From: an uncultured Pseudodesulfovibrio sp.
Lineage (GTDB): Bacteria > Desulfobacterota > Desulfovibrionia > Desulfovibrionales > Desulfovibrionaceae
Direction: 5' to 3'
DNA length: 64,000 nucleotides
Assembly (NCBI RefSeq): GCF_963662885.1
Contig: NZ_OY760059.1
Coordinates: forward strand, 806,001 to 870,000
Position 1 is the first letter of the stretch; each line of letters opens with the position of its first letter. Below, in pieces: positions 26,156 to 35,376 of this stretch. Position numbers and translations under genes: made by a program. A model generated the notes under the pieces. That model did no database searches. It saw nothing but the letters and a program-made list of their open reading frames with translations, and was not told the DNA's origin.

Positions 26156-27034
26156 ATGCAACCGATTCTTGCCGTGGGTCTGGGAGAAATCCTGTGGGAC
26201 GTTCTGCCGCAGACTCGTCTGTTGGGTGGCGCGCCGGCCAACTTCGCCTATCACGTCAACGCCCTGGGCGGTGCCGGATTGCCCGTGTCCCGAGTGGGTG
26301 ACGACGACCTGGGCCGCGAGGCTCTGTCCCTGCTCGTCTGCCGGGGGCTGAACATCGACGCCGTGTCCCTGGACCCGGATCATCCCACCGGCACGGTGGA
26401 CGCCCGCGTGGATGCGGACGGCGTGGCTACCTACGTCTTCCCGGACGACGTGGCATGGGATTTTCTCTCTCTGGATCAATCCGCCCTGATCCTGGCCTCC
26501 AACGCGGATGCGGTCTGCTTCGGCTCCTTGGCCCAGCGCAGTGAGATCTCCCGCCGGTCCATCCAGCGATTCCTGGGCGAGGCCAAAAAGGCGCTCAAGG
26601 TCTTCGACATCAACCTGCGGCAGGATTTCTACACACCCGAAATCCTGGCCACCTCCCTGGATGCGGCCGACGTGCTCAAGATCAACGACGCCGAGCTGGA
26701 TATCGTGACAAGCCTCTTCGACCTGCCCCCGGGTGAGCAACCGGCTCTGCGAGCGCTTATGGAGCGCCACGGTCTTGAACTCGCCGTGCTGACCCGGGGC
26801 GACAAGGGCAGCCTGATTCTGTCCCCGGAAACGGTCTCGGATCTGCCCGGCGAGCCGGTCGAGGTGGTCGATACCATCGGGGCCGGGGATTCGTTCACCG
26901 CCGCTCTGGTGCTCGGCCATCTCAAGCAATGGCCCCTGGACAAGATCAACCGCTACGCCGCCAAGGTCGCGGCCCACGTCTGCGCCCAGCCCGGCGCCAT
27001 GCCGGAGATGCCCAGAGAGCTGCGCCTGGCGTAA
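26156..27034 (+). CDS. PfkB-family carbohydrate kinase (fructokinase-like)
   Basis: The 292-aa sugar kinase shows both PfkB signatures: the N-terminal glycine-rich part GGAPANFAYHVNALGG and the C-terminal VDTIGAGDSFTAALVLG, which holds the catalytic Asp and the anion hole. The early GEILWDVLPQTRLLGG reads like the fructokinase branch of PfkB. It phosphorylates a sugar with ATP in the cytoplasm. It lies two bases after a TPR gene and may be regulated by or complexed with that protein. The exact sugar is uncertain. Confidence 0.9.
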   Translation: MQPILAVGLGEILWDVLPQTRLLGGAPANFAYHVNALGGAGLPVSRVGDDDLGREALSLLVCRGLNIDAVSLDPDHPTGTVDARVDADGVATYVFPDDVAWDFLSLDQSALILASNADAVCFGSLAQRSEISRRSIQRFLGEAKKALKVFDINLRQDFYTPEILATSLDAADVLKINDAELDIVTSLFDLPPGEQPALRALMERHGLELAVLTRGDKGSLILSPETVSDLPGEPVEVVDTIGAGDSFTAALVLGHLKQWPLDKINRYAAKVAAHVCAQPGAMPEMPRELRLA

Positions 27035-27165
27035 ACGGCGTGCGATAGCGAGCCCTGTCGGTCCTTAGCAAATCTTAGGACAATTCTTGCATTCCGGTGC
27101 GCAGATTGCGTGCGCATGGATGGTACTCCTTGCGGAAAGGCCAATGATATCGCGATGCTTATTCA

Positions 27166-27181
27166 TGGCACGCGCTATGCT
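27166..27181 (+). promoter_or_regulatory. Sigma-54-like promoter of the glycine-zipper lipoprotein
   Basis: TGGCACG-CGCT-ATGCT gives GG-N10-GC spacing with a single departure (A for T) from the -12 consensus TTGC. Transcription would start near 27192. Confidence 0.6.
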
Positions 27182-27255
27182 TTGGTCTTGTCGAGAGCAA
27201 GGCCGAGCGGCCTGAATTCGTGAACAGGCCGCGAGGCTGCAAGGAGGATGAAACC

Positions 27256-27714
27256 ATGAAGACTACTGTTATGAAGACCGTCATATCGCTGCTGTTGATG
27301 CTGTCCCTGCTGGCAGGCTGTCAGACCACCCAGACGCAGAACGCCGCCGGGATCGGCACTCTGGCCGGGGCCACACTGGGTGCGCTGACCTTCAAGAACA
27401 AGATCTCCGGAGCCGCCATCGGCGCGGGCGTGGGTATGCTTGCAGGCTACATCGTGGGCAATGAGATGGAAAAGGCCGACCAGGCGCAACTGGCCAACAC
27501 CCTTGAGACCACACCGTCCGGTTACACCACCGAATGGGTCAATCCCGATACCCGCACGCGTTACGAGGCCATCCCTGAACCGCCGCGCGAATATAACGAC
27601 GGCCGCGTCGAACGCGATGTGACCATCAAGGCCCGTATGGCCGACGGCTCCACCCAAACGGTCTACGCCAAGGCCTACCGCCAGCCCGACGGCTCCTGGC
27701 AGCTCGTCCAGTAA
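27256..27714 (+). CDS. Glycine-zipper lipoprotein
   Basis: This start, with AAGGAGG upstream, gives 152 aa. The lipobox is LLAGC (C22). A glycine-zipper pair follows (AAGIGTLAGATLGALTF and AAIGAGVGMLAGYIVGNEM), then a strand-rich C-terminal domain. It resembles the 17-kDa surface antigen and related outer-membrane lipoproteins. The zipper probably inserts in or lines the outer membrane. A candidate sigma-54 promoter suggests stress or flagellar-type regulation. Confidence 0.85.
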   Translation: MKTTVMKTVISLLLMLSLLAGCQTTQTQNAAGIGTLAGATLGALTFKNKISGAAIGAGVGMLAGYIVGNEMEKADQAQLANTLETTPSGYTTEWVNPDTRTRYEAIPEPPREYNDGRVERDVTIKARMADGSTQTVYAKAYRQPDGSWQLVQ

Positions 27715-27731
27715 CGCCGGGGGAGGATAAC

Positions 27732-27763
27732 AAAAGCGGGGCCGCATCTGCGGCCCCGCTTTT
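27732..27763 (+). terminator. Terminator of the glycine-zipper gene
   Basis: GCGGGGCCGC and GCGGCCCCGC pair around ATCT, flanked by AAAA and TTTT. Confidence 0.8.
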
Positions 27764-27780
27764 GTTGTGCCTCCGGCGGT

Positions 27781-27880
27781 CGGGGGAAGGGGAGAAGGAA
27801 ACCCTTTGAGAAAAGGGTTTCCTTCTCCCCTTCCCCCGAACCCCCATCCCCTCATCCTTCCGAAACTTTATGTGCCGCTT
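27781..27880. repeat. Dispersed hairpin repeat, copy B
   Basis: A perfect 26-bp inverted repeat with loop TGAGAA is followed by the same tail as copy A at 5341. One position differs between copies on each arm and the change is compensatory (G-C to A-T), so the hairpin is under selection. Confidence 0.85.
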
Positions 27881-27980
27881 CGCGGGGCGTTCGCGGGAAA
27901 CTGTCGAGTGTATGATCGATTCAATACGCAAGCCTGTTGAATGACATCCCGTATTTGGGCAATCCGCTCAGGGAGGCCGG

Positions 27981-28457
27981 TTAGCGCTGTTTGACGAACA
28001 ACCGCCCAAGCGACCAGGGCCGGAATCCGGCCATGCGGCGTTGGACGTAGAGGAAGGCGCAGCCCGCGAGCATGACGGCGTCGCGGATGAAGGCCTGGAG
28101 CGGACCGGTGGGTGCGTTGTCCGTGTTCTTGGGGGTGCCGAAGCATCCGCAATCGGCGTCGAGGCCGAGATACAGGGCATAGAGCAGGACAACCATGAAC
28201 CCCAACAACTGTGCGACAATGGCCGCCAGGGCCCCACGCACGTTCAGAATCAGCCCTAAACCGGACAGGATTTCCACGCAGGGTATGGCGTAGGACAGAA
28301 AGCCCGCCATCTTCCAGGAGACCAGCCCGTATATATTGATGGTCACGGCGAACCCTTGCGGGTGCATGAGCTTGAGTGTCCCGGCGTAAACGAAGAGCAG
28401 GCCGAGGACCACTCGGATGACGGTGTGGAGTATCTTGGAGGTAAGCAGCGATTTCAT
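27981..28457 (-). CDS. MauE/DoxX-type redox membrane protein
   Basis: The 158-aa protein has four predicted membrane helices and begins with the LGLLFVYAGTLKLMHPQGF segment of the DoxX/MauE fold. A CGC motif (DADCGCFG) lies at the end of the third helix, as in MauE-like proteins that pass reducing equivalents across the membrane to thioredoxin-like partners. No such partner is adjacent. The substrate or partner is unknown. GGACACC lies upstream of the start. Confidence 0.82.
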   Translation of the reverse strand: MKSLLTSKILHTVIRVVLGLLFVYAGTLKLMHPQGFAVTINIYGLVSWKMAGFLSYAIPCVEILSGLGLILNVRGALAAIVAQLLGFMVVLLYALYLGLDADCGCFGTPKNTDNAPTGPLQAFIRDAVMLAGCAFLYVQRRMAGFRPWSLGRLFVKQR

Positions 28458-28736
28458 GATGGTGTCCTTTCAGGGCTCCTTGCGTGGGCTTCGCGACCAT
28501 AAAGCGTTCCGCCCCGGAGCGCAAACCCCGTGCGGAAGCGCGTCCGGCCCATCTTTTCTTGGGAAAGTCTAGAAAAATTCAAGAATATCAACCCCAACCG
28601 TTTGCGGTTGGTTGGTGTTTTGAAAAATCATTGTGAAATGAATATGATGGAGTCTGTTTTTTCTTGTCGAAAAGTGCAAATTCCGGTACTCCAATGAAGA
28701 ACAACAAAGACCGCAAGCTAGCCAAGGGAGCGTGAC

Positions 28737-29345
28737 ATGACTGGCAAGAAAGTCCTTTCCGTGGCCGAGATCGCCCGCGAGCTCGACCTGCCCGAATCCA
28801 CGGTGCACTACTGGAAGAACCGGTTCGCCCAGCATCTGCCGAGCGTGGGACGTGGCCGCCAGAAGCGTTTCAAGCCGGAAGCGGTGGAGATTTTTGCAAA
28901 CATTTCCCGGTTGTTGAAAGAGGGCCACACGGCACGCGACGTCATGGACCGCCTCTCCCAGGAATACCCGCTGCAGGCCGATGCCGTGCCTGCGACCTCG
29001 GGGGGCGGGCAGGCGCCTGTTCAGGCGGTCGGGTCCATGGATCAGGTCATGACCATGGCCGCGGCCATCGGCATGGAGATCGCCAAGTCCGTGGGCGAGG
29101 GCATCCGCTCGGTGCTTGCGGCAGAGGGCGCGGAAGCTCCCGATGTGACCGACATCCGCGAAGGGCTGGAGGAGACCGCATTGCGTATTTCCACGGCAAT
29201 GCAGGAAACCGAGGCGCTGAGGGCTGAAAATCAGGAGCTGAAGGAGAAGCTTGCGGTCATGGAGGCCGAGATGGTCCGTTTACGCAAGGATCGGCGCGAA
29301 ATGGAAAAATACCTGCTTGACAAGATCAAATCCGTATCTACTTAA
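28737..29345 (+). CDS. MerR-family regulator with coiled-coil C-terminus
   Basis: The 202-aa protein starts with a winged helix of MerR type (SVAEIARELDLPESTVHYWKNRF, about residues 7-30), where W26 and the following F are family marks. The rest is a flexible Ala/Gly linker, a helical segment and a C-terminal coiled coil (ALRAENQELKEKLAVMEAEM onward) rather than a known ligand domain. It lies 119 bases upstream of htpG, which makes control of chaperone expression possible but unproven. A TTGTCG-N17-TACTCC promoter candidate lies upstream. Confidence 0.85.
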   Translation: MTGKKVLSVAEIARELDLPESTVHYWKNRFAQHLPSVGRGRQKRFKPEAVEIFANISRLLKEGHTARDVMDRLSQEYPLQADAVPATSGGGQAPVQAVGSMDQVMTMAAAIGMEIAKSVGEGIRSVLAAEGAEAPDVTDIREGLEETALRISTAMQETEALRAENQELKEKLAVMEAEMVRLRKDRREMEKYLLDKIKSVST

Positions 29346-29464
29346 CACCTGTTCCCGGGACGCCATTCCCGAACATACTCTCTCTATCGAACAAGTCCCG
29401 CCGGGTGCGCATGAGCAGCGCGTCCGGCGGGCGCGCATCTCATCCTGTACGGAGGTATATTCTC

Positions 29465-31354
29465 ATGGGCAAGAAAACGACCCACAAATTCAAGGCTGAG
29501 GTCAGCCAACTCCTCGAAATCCTTGTTCACTCGCTGTACACCAACAAGGAAATATTTCTCCGCGAGCTGATTTCCAACGCGTCCGACGCCCTGGAAAAGG
29601 CCCGGTTCAAAACCCAGGCAGCGGGGGAGACCGACGAGTTGGCTCCCGAGATCCGCATCACCTGCGACGCAGACGCCAAGACCCTGACCGTGACCGACAC
29701 GGGCGTGGGCATGACCCGCGACGAGCTGATGCGCAACATCGGCACCATCGCCCACTCGGGTACGGCCGAGCTGACCCGGCTTGCCGAAGAAAGCAAGGAA
29801 TCGCTGGATTCTCTCATCGGCCGGTTCGGTGTGGGCTTCTATTCCGTGTACATGGTCGCCGACGAGGTCACCGTGACCACGAAGTCCATGGACGCCGACG
29901 CCATGCCCATCGCCTGGACCTCGGACGGCCGGACCGACTACAAGCTGCAGGAACTGGACGAGGACCGTCCCCACGGCACCGAGATCACGGTCAGCCTGAA
30001 AGAGGATCTGGCCTCCCAGTTCACCAACGAGGCGCACCTCAAGCATGTGGTCAAGACCCACTCCAACTTCATCAATTTCCCCATCTACGTCGGGGACGAG
30101 CGGGTCAACACCATCCAGGCTTTGTGGCGTGAGCCCAAGTTCCAGATCAAGGCCGAGCAGTACGCCGAGTTCTACAAGTTCCTGACCTTTGATTCCGAGG
30201 ATCCCTTCGACACCCTGCACACCTCGGTGGACGCGCCCGTGCAGTTCAACGCGCTCATGTTCATCCCCAAGCACGGCAACGACCCGTTCGGCCTGGGCCG
30301 TGAGAACCGGGGTCTGGACCTGTACGTGCGCCGCGTGCTCATCGAGAAGCAGAACAAGGACCTGCTCCCCGAGTACCTGGGCTTTGTCAAGGGCGTGGTG
30401 GACACCGAGGACCTGCCCCTGAACATCTCGCGCGAGACCCTGCAGGACAACCTGCTCATGCGCAAGATCAGCTCCACCCTGGTCAAGCAGGTGCTCGATC
30501 ACCTGACCAAGATGGCCAAGGACGACGCGGACCGCTACAACGAGTTCTGGCACGCCCACGGCGAGCTGTTCAAGGCCGGCTACATGGACTTCCTGAACAA
30601 GGACAAGTTCGCGGGCCTGGTCCGCTTCAACTCCTCAAGCCTCGACGACGACAAGGGGCTGACCTCGCTGGCCGATTACATCTCCCGCGCCAAAGAGGAC
30701 CAGAAGGAGATCTATTACGCCTACGGCCCGAGCCGCGAGGCCCTCTCCCTGTCCCCGCATCTTGAGGTCTTCCGGCGCAAGCACGTCGAGGTCATGTACC
30801 TGTTCGAACCCATCGACGAGTTCGTCATGGACGCCCTGCGCGAATACGAGGGCTACACCCTGGTTTCGGCCGAGCACGCCGACATGGACAAGCTCGACAA
30901 GTTCGAGTCCATGGAGAAGGAGGACAAGCCCGAGCCGCTGAACGAAGAGCAGAAGAGCGAGCTGGACAAGCTGCTCGTCCGCATGAAGGACGCGCTCGGC
31001 GACGCCGTGACCGAGGTCAAGGCATCCAGCCGTCTTTCCGAGTCCCCGGTCTGCCTGGCCAACCCCGACGGCAACGTGACCTCGTCCATGGACAAGATCA
31101 TGCGCGTCATGAGCAAGGACACCTCCATCCCCAAAAAGGTTCTGGAGATCAATCCGGACCACGCGCTCATCCGTAACATGCTGACCATTCTGGAGAAGGA
31201 CGAGAACGATCCGTTCATCGCCCAGGCCGCCAATCAGCTCTACGAGTCCGCGCTGCTGCTCGAAGGCTACCTGACCGACCCCCACGCCCTGGTGGGCCGG
31301 GTCCAGGACCTGCTGACCAAGTCGAGCGGCTGGTACGTGGATACGCGCTCATAA
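29465..31354 (+). CDS. htpG: Chaperone HtpG (Hsp90)
   Basis: The 629-aa ATP-dependent chaperone begins KFKAEVSQLLEILVHSLYTNKEIFLRELISNASDALEKARF, the Hsp90 N-terminal ATP-binding domain, with the DTGVGMT and GRFGVGFYSVYM motifs following. The middle domain carries EDLPLNISRETLQ. GGAGG nine bases upstream supports this start; a GTG 60 bases earlier was rejected. Length is normal for bacterial HtpG, and no eukaryotic MEEVD tail is present. A strong terminator follows. Confidence 0.97.
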   Translation: MGKKTTHKFKAEVSQLLEILVHSLYTNKEIFLRELISNASDALEKARFKTQAAGETDELAPEIRITCDADAKTLTVTDTGVGMTRDELMRNIGTIAHSGTAELTRLAEESKESLDSLIGRFGVGFYSVYMVADEVTVTTKSMDADAMPIAWTSDGRTDYKLQELDEDRPHGTEITVSLKEDLASQFTNEAHLKHVVKTHSNFINFPIYVGDERVNTIQALWREPKFQIKAEQYAEFYKFLTFDSEDPFDTLHTSVDAPVQFNALMFIPKHGNDPFGLGRENRGLDLYVRRVLIEKQNKDLLPEYLGFVKGVVDTEDLPLNISRETLQDNLLMRKISSTLVKQVLDHLTKMAKDDADRYNEFWHAHGELFKAGYMDFLNKDKFAGLVRFNSSSLDDDKGLTSLADYISRAKEDQKEIYYAYGPSREALSLSPHLEVFRRKHVEVMYLFEPIDEFVMDALREYEGYTLVSAEHADMDKLDKFESMEKEDKPEPLNEEQKSELDKLLVRMKDALGDAVTEVKASSRLSESPVCLANPDGNVTSSMDKIMRVMSKDTSIPKKVLEINPDHALIRNMLTILEKDENDPFIAQAANQLYESALLLEGYLTDPHALVGRVQDLLTKSSGWYVDTRS

Positions 31355-31378
31355 GACTTCGGCCCTTTAGATTATCGG

Positions 31379-31420
31379 GAAGGCCCCGGACAGGCGATCG
31401 CCTGTCCGGGGCCTTCATTT
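31379..31420 (+). terminator. Palindromic terminator after htpG
   Basis: A 38-base perfect palindrome (GAAGGCCCCGGACAGGC on one arm) runs into ATTTTTG. Confidence 0.8.
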
Positions 31421-31535
31421 TTGGGCTATGAGTATTTTCCAAAAAAGTGAAATTTCTAATACTTATAATTGTATTTTTGTTTTATGTATAAATCAAAATG
31501 GATGATTCAACGTAGCAGCGAATGACGCGAAGGGG

Positions 31536-33194
31536 ATGCCTATGTTGAGGAATTTCGGAATCAAGACAAGGATTTTCGCACTGCTGGTGTTGTTGATCCT
31601 GTCGACGTTGCTGGCCAGTGGCGGTTTTTGGTGGGGGATGGTCGACTTGTCCGCCACGGGAACGAGTGAGGCCGAAAAGGCCATGATGGAGGGTTTCAAG
31701 CGGACATTGAAGTACTCCGTCGAGACAATGGTTACCAAGGCGGGTGACGCCCTGGCCAAGTCCGGGGCCACCGGCCTGGACCGGTGGGGCGTGCTGCAGA
31801 GCGAGATCGAGAAGGTCCGCTTCGGGGAGGACGGCTACTACTTCGGGTACAGGCTGGATGGGACGTTGGTCGCCCATGGCGTGAACAAGACCATAATCGG
31901 GCAGATGCGTCTGAACAACAAAGACGTGAAGGGTTCGTCCTACACCAAGGAGATGATGGACAAGGCCAGGAACGGCGGCGGTTTCGTGACCTACTGGTTC
32001 CCCAAGCCTGGTGAAAAGGAGCCTTCCCCCAAGCTTTCCTACGTACAATTGGTGCCCGGCACGGATGATCTGATGCTCGCCACCGGCATTTACATCGACG
32101 AGATCGACAGCAAGAAGGCCGCCATAGAGAAGGCGTTGAACGACTTCACCCGCAAGCTGGTCATGTGGATCGGGATCGCGGTCTTCCTGGGGCTTGCCTT
32201 TGTCGTCGTTCCCGTGTGCGTGCTCATTGCCAAGTCGATTCTCAATCCGCTGCAGGCCAGCGTCGAATTCGCCAAGAGGATTGCCCGGGGCGAACTCGGG
32301 CGGGTGGCCGGAGACAAGGGCAAGGACGAGTTGGCTCAGCTTTCCGGGGCCATGGACGATATGCTGACACAGCTCAAGAGCGTGGTGCTCAATGTCCAGT
32401 CGAGCAGCAATAGTGTGGCCTCCGGCGGTGTGGAGCTGACATCCTCGTCCGACAGCCTGTCGCAGGGGTCGGTCCAGCAGGCGGCCGCCGTTGAGGAAGT
32501 GGCTTCCTCCATGGAGGAGATGACCTCGAATATCCAGCAGAACGCCGACAACTCCAGGACAACCGAAAAGATCGCGCTGAAGGCCGCCGAGGACGCCGAA
32601 AAGGGCGGTTCCGCAGTGGCCAGCACCGTGGAGTCCATGAAGAAGATTGCGGAGAAGATTTCCATTGTCGAGGAAATCGCCCGGCAGACGAACCTGCTGG
32701 CCTTGAACGCGGCTATCGAGGCGGCCAGGGCCGGGGAGCACGGCAAGGGATTTGCCGTGGTCGCCGCCGAGGTCCGCAAGCTGGCTGAAAGGAGCGGTCA
32801 AGCCGCTGGCGAGATCTCCGAGTTGTCCGTCTCCAGCGTGCAGGTCGCCGAGCAGGCCGGAAGCATGTTGGCCGACATGGTCCCGGATATTCGCAGGACG
32901 GCCGAATTGATCAAGGAGATTGCCGCCGCATCGGCCGAGCAGAACGCGGGGGCGAGCCAGATTAACGGCGCCCTGCAGGAACTGGACGGAGTGGTGCAGC
33001 AAAACGCTTCGGCCGCGGAGGAGGTTGCGGCCACTTCCGAGACCCTGGCGGGCGAGGCCGAACAACTGCAACAGGCGGTGAGTTTCTTCCGTGTGGAAGA
33101 TGACGGAGGCGCGAGGCGGGCGAGTCAACGGGTTGTCCAGGAAAAGCCCCAGGCGCTGCCTTCGGGCGACAGGGATGAATTCGAACGTTTTTGA
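31536..33194 (+). CDS. Methyl-accepting chemotaxis protein with single Cache sensor
   Basis: The 552-aa receptor has helix 1 at about residues 10-32, a periplasmic Cache domain (FGEDGYYFGYRLDGTLVAHGVN) of about 150 residues, helix 2 near 205-230, a HAMP, and the signalling bundle. The tip IARQTNLLALNAAIEAARAGE, followed by GKGFAVVA, is canonical for CheA/CheW contact. There is no CheR pentapeptide at the C-terminus. The Cache is of the class that binds carboxylates. An AT-rich stretch (31441-31500) upstream likely holds the promoter; none could be placed with confidence. Confidence 0.93.
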   Translation: MPMLRNFGIKTRIFALLVLLILSTLLASGGFWWGMVDLSATGTSEAEKAMMEGFKRTLKYSVETMVTKAGDALAKSGATGLDRWGVLQSEIEKVRFGEDGYYFGYRLDGTLVAHGVNKTIIGQMRLNNKDVKGSSYTKEMMDKARNGGGFVTYWFPKPGEKEPSPKLSYVQLVPGTDDLMLATGIYIDEIDSKKAAIEKALNDFTRKLVMWIGIAVFLGLAFVVVPVCVLIAKSILNPLQASVEFAKRIARGELGRVAGDKGKDELAQLSGAMDDMLTQLKSVVLNVQSSSNSVASGGVELTSSSDSLSQGSVQQAAAVEEVASSMEEMTSNIQQNADNSRTTEKIALKAAEDAEKGGSAVASTVESMKKIAEKISIVEEIARQTNLLALNAAIEAARAGEHGKGFAVVAAEVRKLAERSGQAAGEISELSVSSVQVAEQAGSMLADMVPDIRRTAELIKEIAAASAEQNAGASQINGALQELDGVVQQNASAAEEVAATSETLAGEAEQLQQAVSFFRVEDDGGARRASQRVVQEKPQALPSGDRDEFERF

Positions 33195-33218
33195 ATCGGT
33201 GCAGGGAGCGCTTGAAAT

Positions 33219-33256
33219 CGAATCCGGGCGGCTTTGCCGTCCGGATTCGTCTTTTG
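33219..33256 (+). terminator. Terminator of the chemoreceptor
   Basis: CGAATCCGGGCGGC and GCCGTCCGGATTCG pair with one G-U, around TTT, followed by TCTTTT. The remaining gap to 33442 shows only a further CCGG-rich hairpin near 33398-33421. Confidence 0.7.
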
Positions 33257-33442
33257 CGTCGTGGCCGCACCGCGCCGGCAAAGATTATAACGGTGAAAAA
33301 TTCCCTGGCGTGTTACTGAAGCGACAAGTGCGAATGTCTCGTTTCTATGGGATAAGGGAAGGGATGGGCATTGCACCTCCTCATTTGAAGCGGCCGGTAC
33401 CGGAATTGTTCCGGGCCGGTCGTTTCTCTGTTCTGGAGCGGC

Positions 33443-34771
33443 TCAGAATCCCAGGCCCATGAATTTCCGGCACAGGTCCGTGGCGTAGTGGTCGGTCATG
33501 CCCGAGACATAATCCACGATGGCCATCATGATCTTGTAATGGCAGTCGGCGGGCTCGTTCACGATGGACTCCACGATGGATTCGCCAAGCAGAATGGAAA
33601 CCTTCTGCTTGTTGGTGGACGGCTCGCCCGTGCAGATCTTCTTTGCTTCGGCCATGGTCAGGTCGAGCAGGGTGCCGATGACGTTCTGGGCCCCGAGTTC
33701 CAGGATGATCTTGCGCCGGGACAGGAAGAGCTGGTCCTCTATGCCCTTGTACACCGTGTAGATGGCCCGGGAAATGCCTTCGGAAAGTCCCATGAGGCTG
33801 ATCGTGTGGTCGAACTCCCCGTTCATGATCGGCTCGTAGTGCTTTTTGAAGATTTCGGCCGTTTCATTGGTGGCCCGGTGGATGAGCTTGGCTCGCAGGA
33901 TGCTGTTGCGCTGCCTGAAGTGCAGCGCGGGCCAGTCGTATTCCCCCGGCTCGTCCGTCAGCCCGAGCGGCTCGGCAAAATGGTCGAACATGAACCTCTC
34001 CGGCAGGATGCCCAGTTCGGTTGCGTCCTCCATGTCGATGATCCGGTAGCAGATGTCGTCGGCCGCCTCCATGAGGAAGGCGAGGGGATGCCTGGCGTAA
34101 TGGCCGCCCTTGTCGATCAGGCCCAGCCTGTCCGCGATGGCCTGAACGGCCCGAGCCTCGGTCTGGAAGTAGCTGAACTTGTCCTTGCCCGCGTCAAAGG
34201 AGGAGGGCCAGGGGTATTTGAGAAGTGCACCGGCCACCGCGTGGGTCGGGCTCATGCCCTGCCGATAGAATCCGGTATTCAGCAGGATCCTGATGGCCAT
34301 GGCGTTGCCGTCGAACTTGGTGAAGTCGGCCCGGCATTCGTAGGGAATCTGGTCCATGGCCTCCGGGTGGTTGGCGAACCAGTCCTTGATTGCGGATTCG
34401 CCGCTATGGCCGAAGGGCGGGTTGCCGATGTCGTGAGCCAGACAGGCGGCCTGGACGGCTTCGCCCACGTCGCGCGGTCCGAGCTTGCCGGGCAGTTCTC
34501 CCAACTCGGCCAGGAACACCCCGGCCAACTCGCCCAGGCTCTTGCCCACCGAGGCCACCTCCAGGCTGTGGGTCAGCCGGGAGTGAATGTGGTCGTTCTC
34601 ATTCAGGGGATGGACCTGGGTCTTTCGCGCCAGCCGCCGAAAGTGGTCGCTGAACATGATGCGGTCTATGTCGCGCTGAAAGGGGCTGCGTATATCGCTC
34701 GATTCGCTCCCCCGGCCGTAGCGCGCGGCGTCGAGCAGCTTGTTCCAATCCATACGGGGTGCGGAGCCCAT
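33443..34771 (-). CDS. dgt: Deoxyguanosinetriphosphate triphosphohydrolase
   Basis: The chosen ATG gives 442 aa and sits seven bases after GGAGGA; the longer frame and an ATG six bases earlier fit less well. The HD-domain metal ligands are visible in LTHSLEVASV and AACLAHDIGNPPFGHSGE, and the N-terminal block SPFQRDIDRIMFSDHFRRLA plus KTQVHPL is diagnostic of Dgt. The enzyme hydrolyses dGTP to deoxyguanosine and triphosphate, balancing the nucleotide pool and limiting phage replication. It is cytoplasmic, probably monocistronic. Confidence 0.93.
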   Translation of the reverse strand: MGSAPRMDWNKLLDAARYGRGSESSDIRSPFQRDIDRIMFSDHFRRLARKTQVHPLNENDHIHSRLTHSLEVASVGKSLGELAGVFLAELGELPGKLGPRDVGEAVQAACLAHDIGNPPFGHSGESAIKDWFANHPEAMDQIPYECRADFTKFDGNAMAIRILLNTGFYRQGMSPTHAVAGALLKYPWPSSFDAGKDKFSYFQTEARAVQAIADRLGLIDKGGHYARHPLAFLMEAADDICYRIIDMEDATELGILPERFMFDHFAEPLGLTDEPGEYDWPALHFRQRNSILRAKLIHRATNETAEIFKKHYEPIMNGEFDHTISLMGLSEGISRAIYTVYKGIEDQLFLSRRKIILELGAQNVIGTLLDLTMAEAKKICTGEPSTNKQKVSILLGESIVESIVNEPADCHYKIMMAIVDYVSGMTDHYATDLCRKFMGLGF

Positions 34772-34891
34772 GGTCATTCCTCCGGGGCGTTGTCGGTTCG
34801 TGGTGAACCTCCCCAACTCACCAGATTCTCCCGGACCGGTCAACCTCCCGGAGTCACGACAAAATTTATAGTCTTCCTGGTCCAAGAAACG

Positions 34892-34929
34892 GCAAGGCCG
34901 GGGCGGGATATATCCCGCCCCGGCCTTGC
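34892..34929. terminator. Perfect palindromic terminator
   Basis: A 38-base perfect palindrome lies between flgM and dgt on the same strand, ending the flgM transcript. Confidence 0.75.
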
Positions 34930-34948
34930 GTGCCGTGGTGTCGGAGCT

Positions 34949-35173
34949 CTACAGAGTCGGGTCCATGGCCGAGGTCAGCAGCCTGGCGATGTCCATGACG
35001 TCGGGCTTGTAGCTGCCGGCGTTCACCTCGGCCTTGAGCCTGGCGATCTTGTCCGCGCGCTCTTCGGCGGTGTCCCGGTGGCGGCCGGTATCCACTTCGT
35101 CGAAGGCGTCGAGCACGCGCTCGGTCTCCATATGCGCCGCGGATTGGCCGCGGCTGTCGTCATAACCCTTCAT
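34949..35173 (-). CDS. flgM: FlgM-like anti-sigma-28 factor
   Basis: The 74-aa protein is short and charged, with a disordered N-terminus. Its C-terminal helix pair (RADKIARLKAEVNAGSYKPD and then VMDIARLL) matches the FlgM core that binds FliA. It is a little shorter than most FlgM proteins. AGGGAGGGG precedes the start. A sigma-28-like promoter upstream supports the call, because flgM is normally part of its own sigma-28 regulon. It holds late flagellar genes off until the hook is complete, and flgE itself is about 11 kb away. Confidence 0.78.
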   Translation of the reverse strand: MKGYDDSRGQSAAHMETERVLDAFDEVDTGRHRDTAEERADKIARLKAEVNAGSYKPDVMDIARLLTSAMDPTL

Positions 35174-35349
35174 TAACCCCTCCCTGGGTTATTGAAGTCT
35201 GCGGGAAGGACGCCTCGCGCCCTTCCCCTAGGTCTCCCCTCATCCGCTGCGACAGCCCCCGGCCGCATCCTTGCGACCGCGTCCTTTCGCATATCTGCGG
35301 ACACGTTTCCCGTCTCCCGGACCTGACCAGGAGTACTGGGTTGCTTCTC

Positions 35350-35376
35350 TTATCGGACGCGAGACGCGAATGCTTA
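35350..35376 (-). promoter_or_regulatory. Sigma-28 (FliA)-like promoter of flgM
   Basis: On the minus strand TAAG-N15-TCCGATAA matches TAAA-N15-GCCGATAA at 10 of 12 positions. The leader would be about 170 bases. The gap 35174-35720 has no convincing gene beyond a tiny leader frame. Confidence 0.5.

Noticed and set aside
33488..35176. 562-aa plus-strand frame over dgt and flgM
   Set aside because: Antisense to the HD-domain enzyme and to flgM; translation has no recognisable fold.
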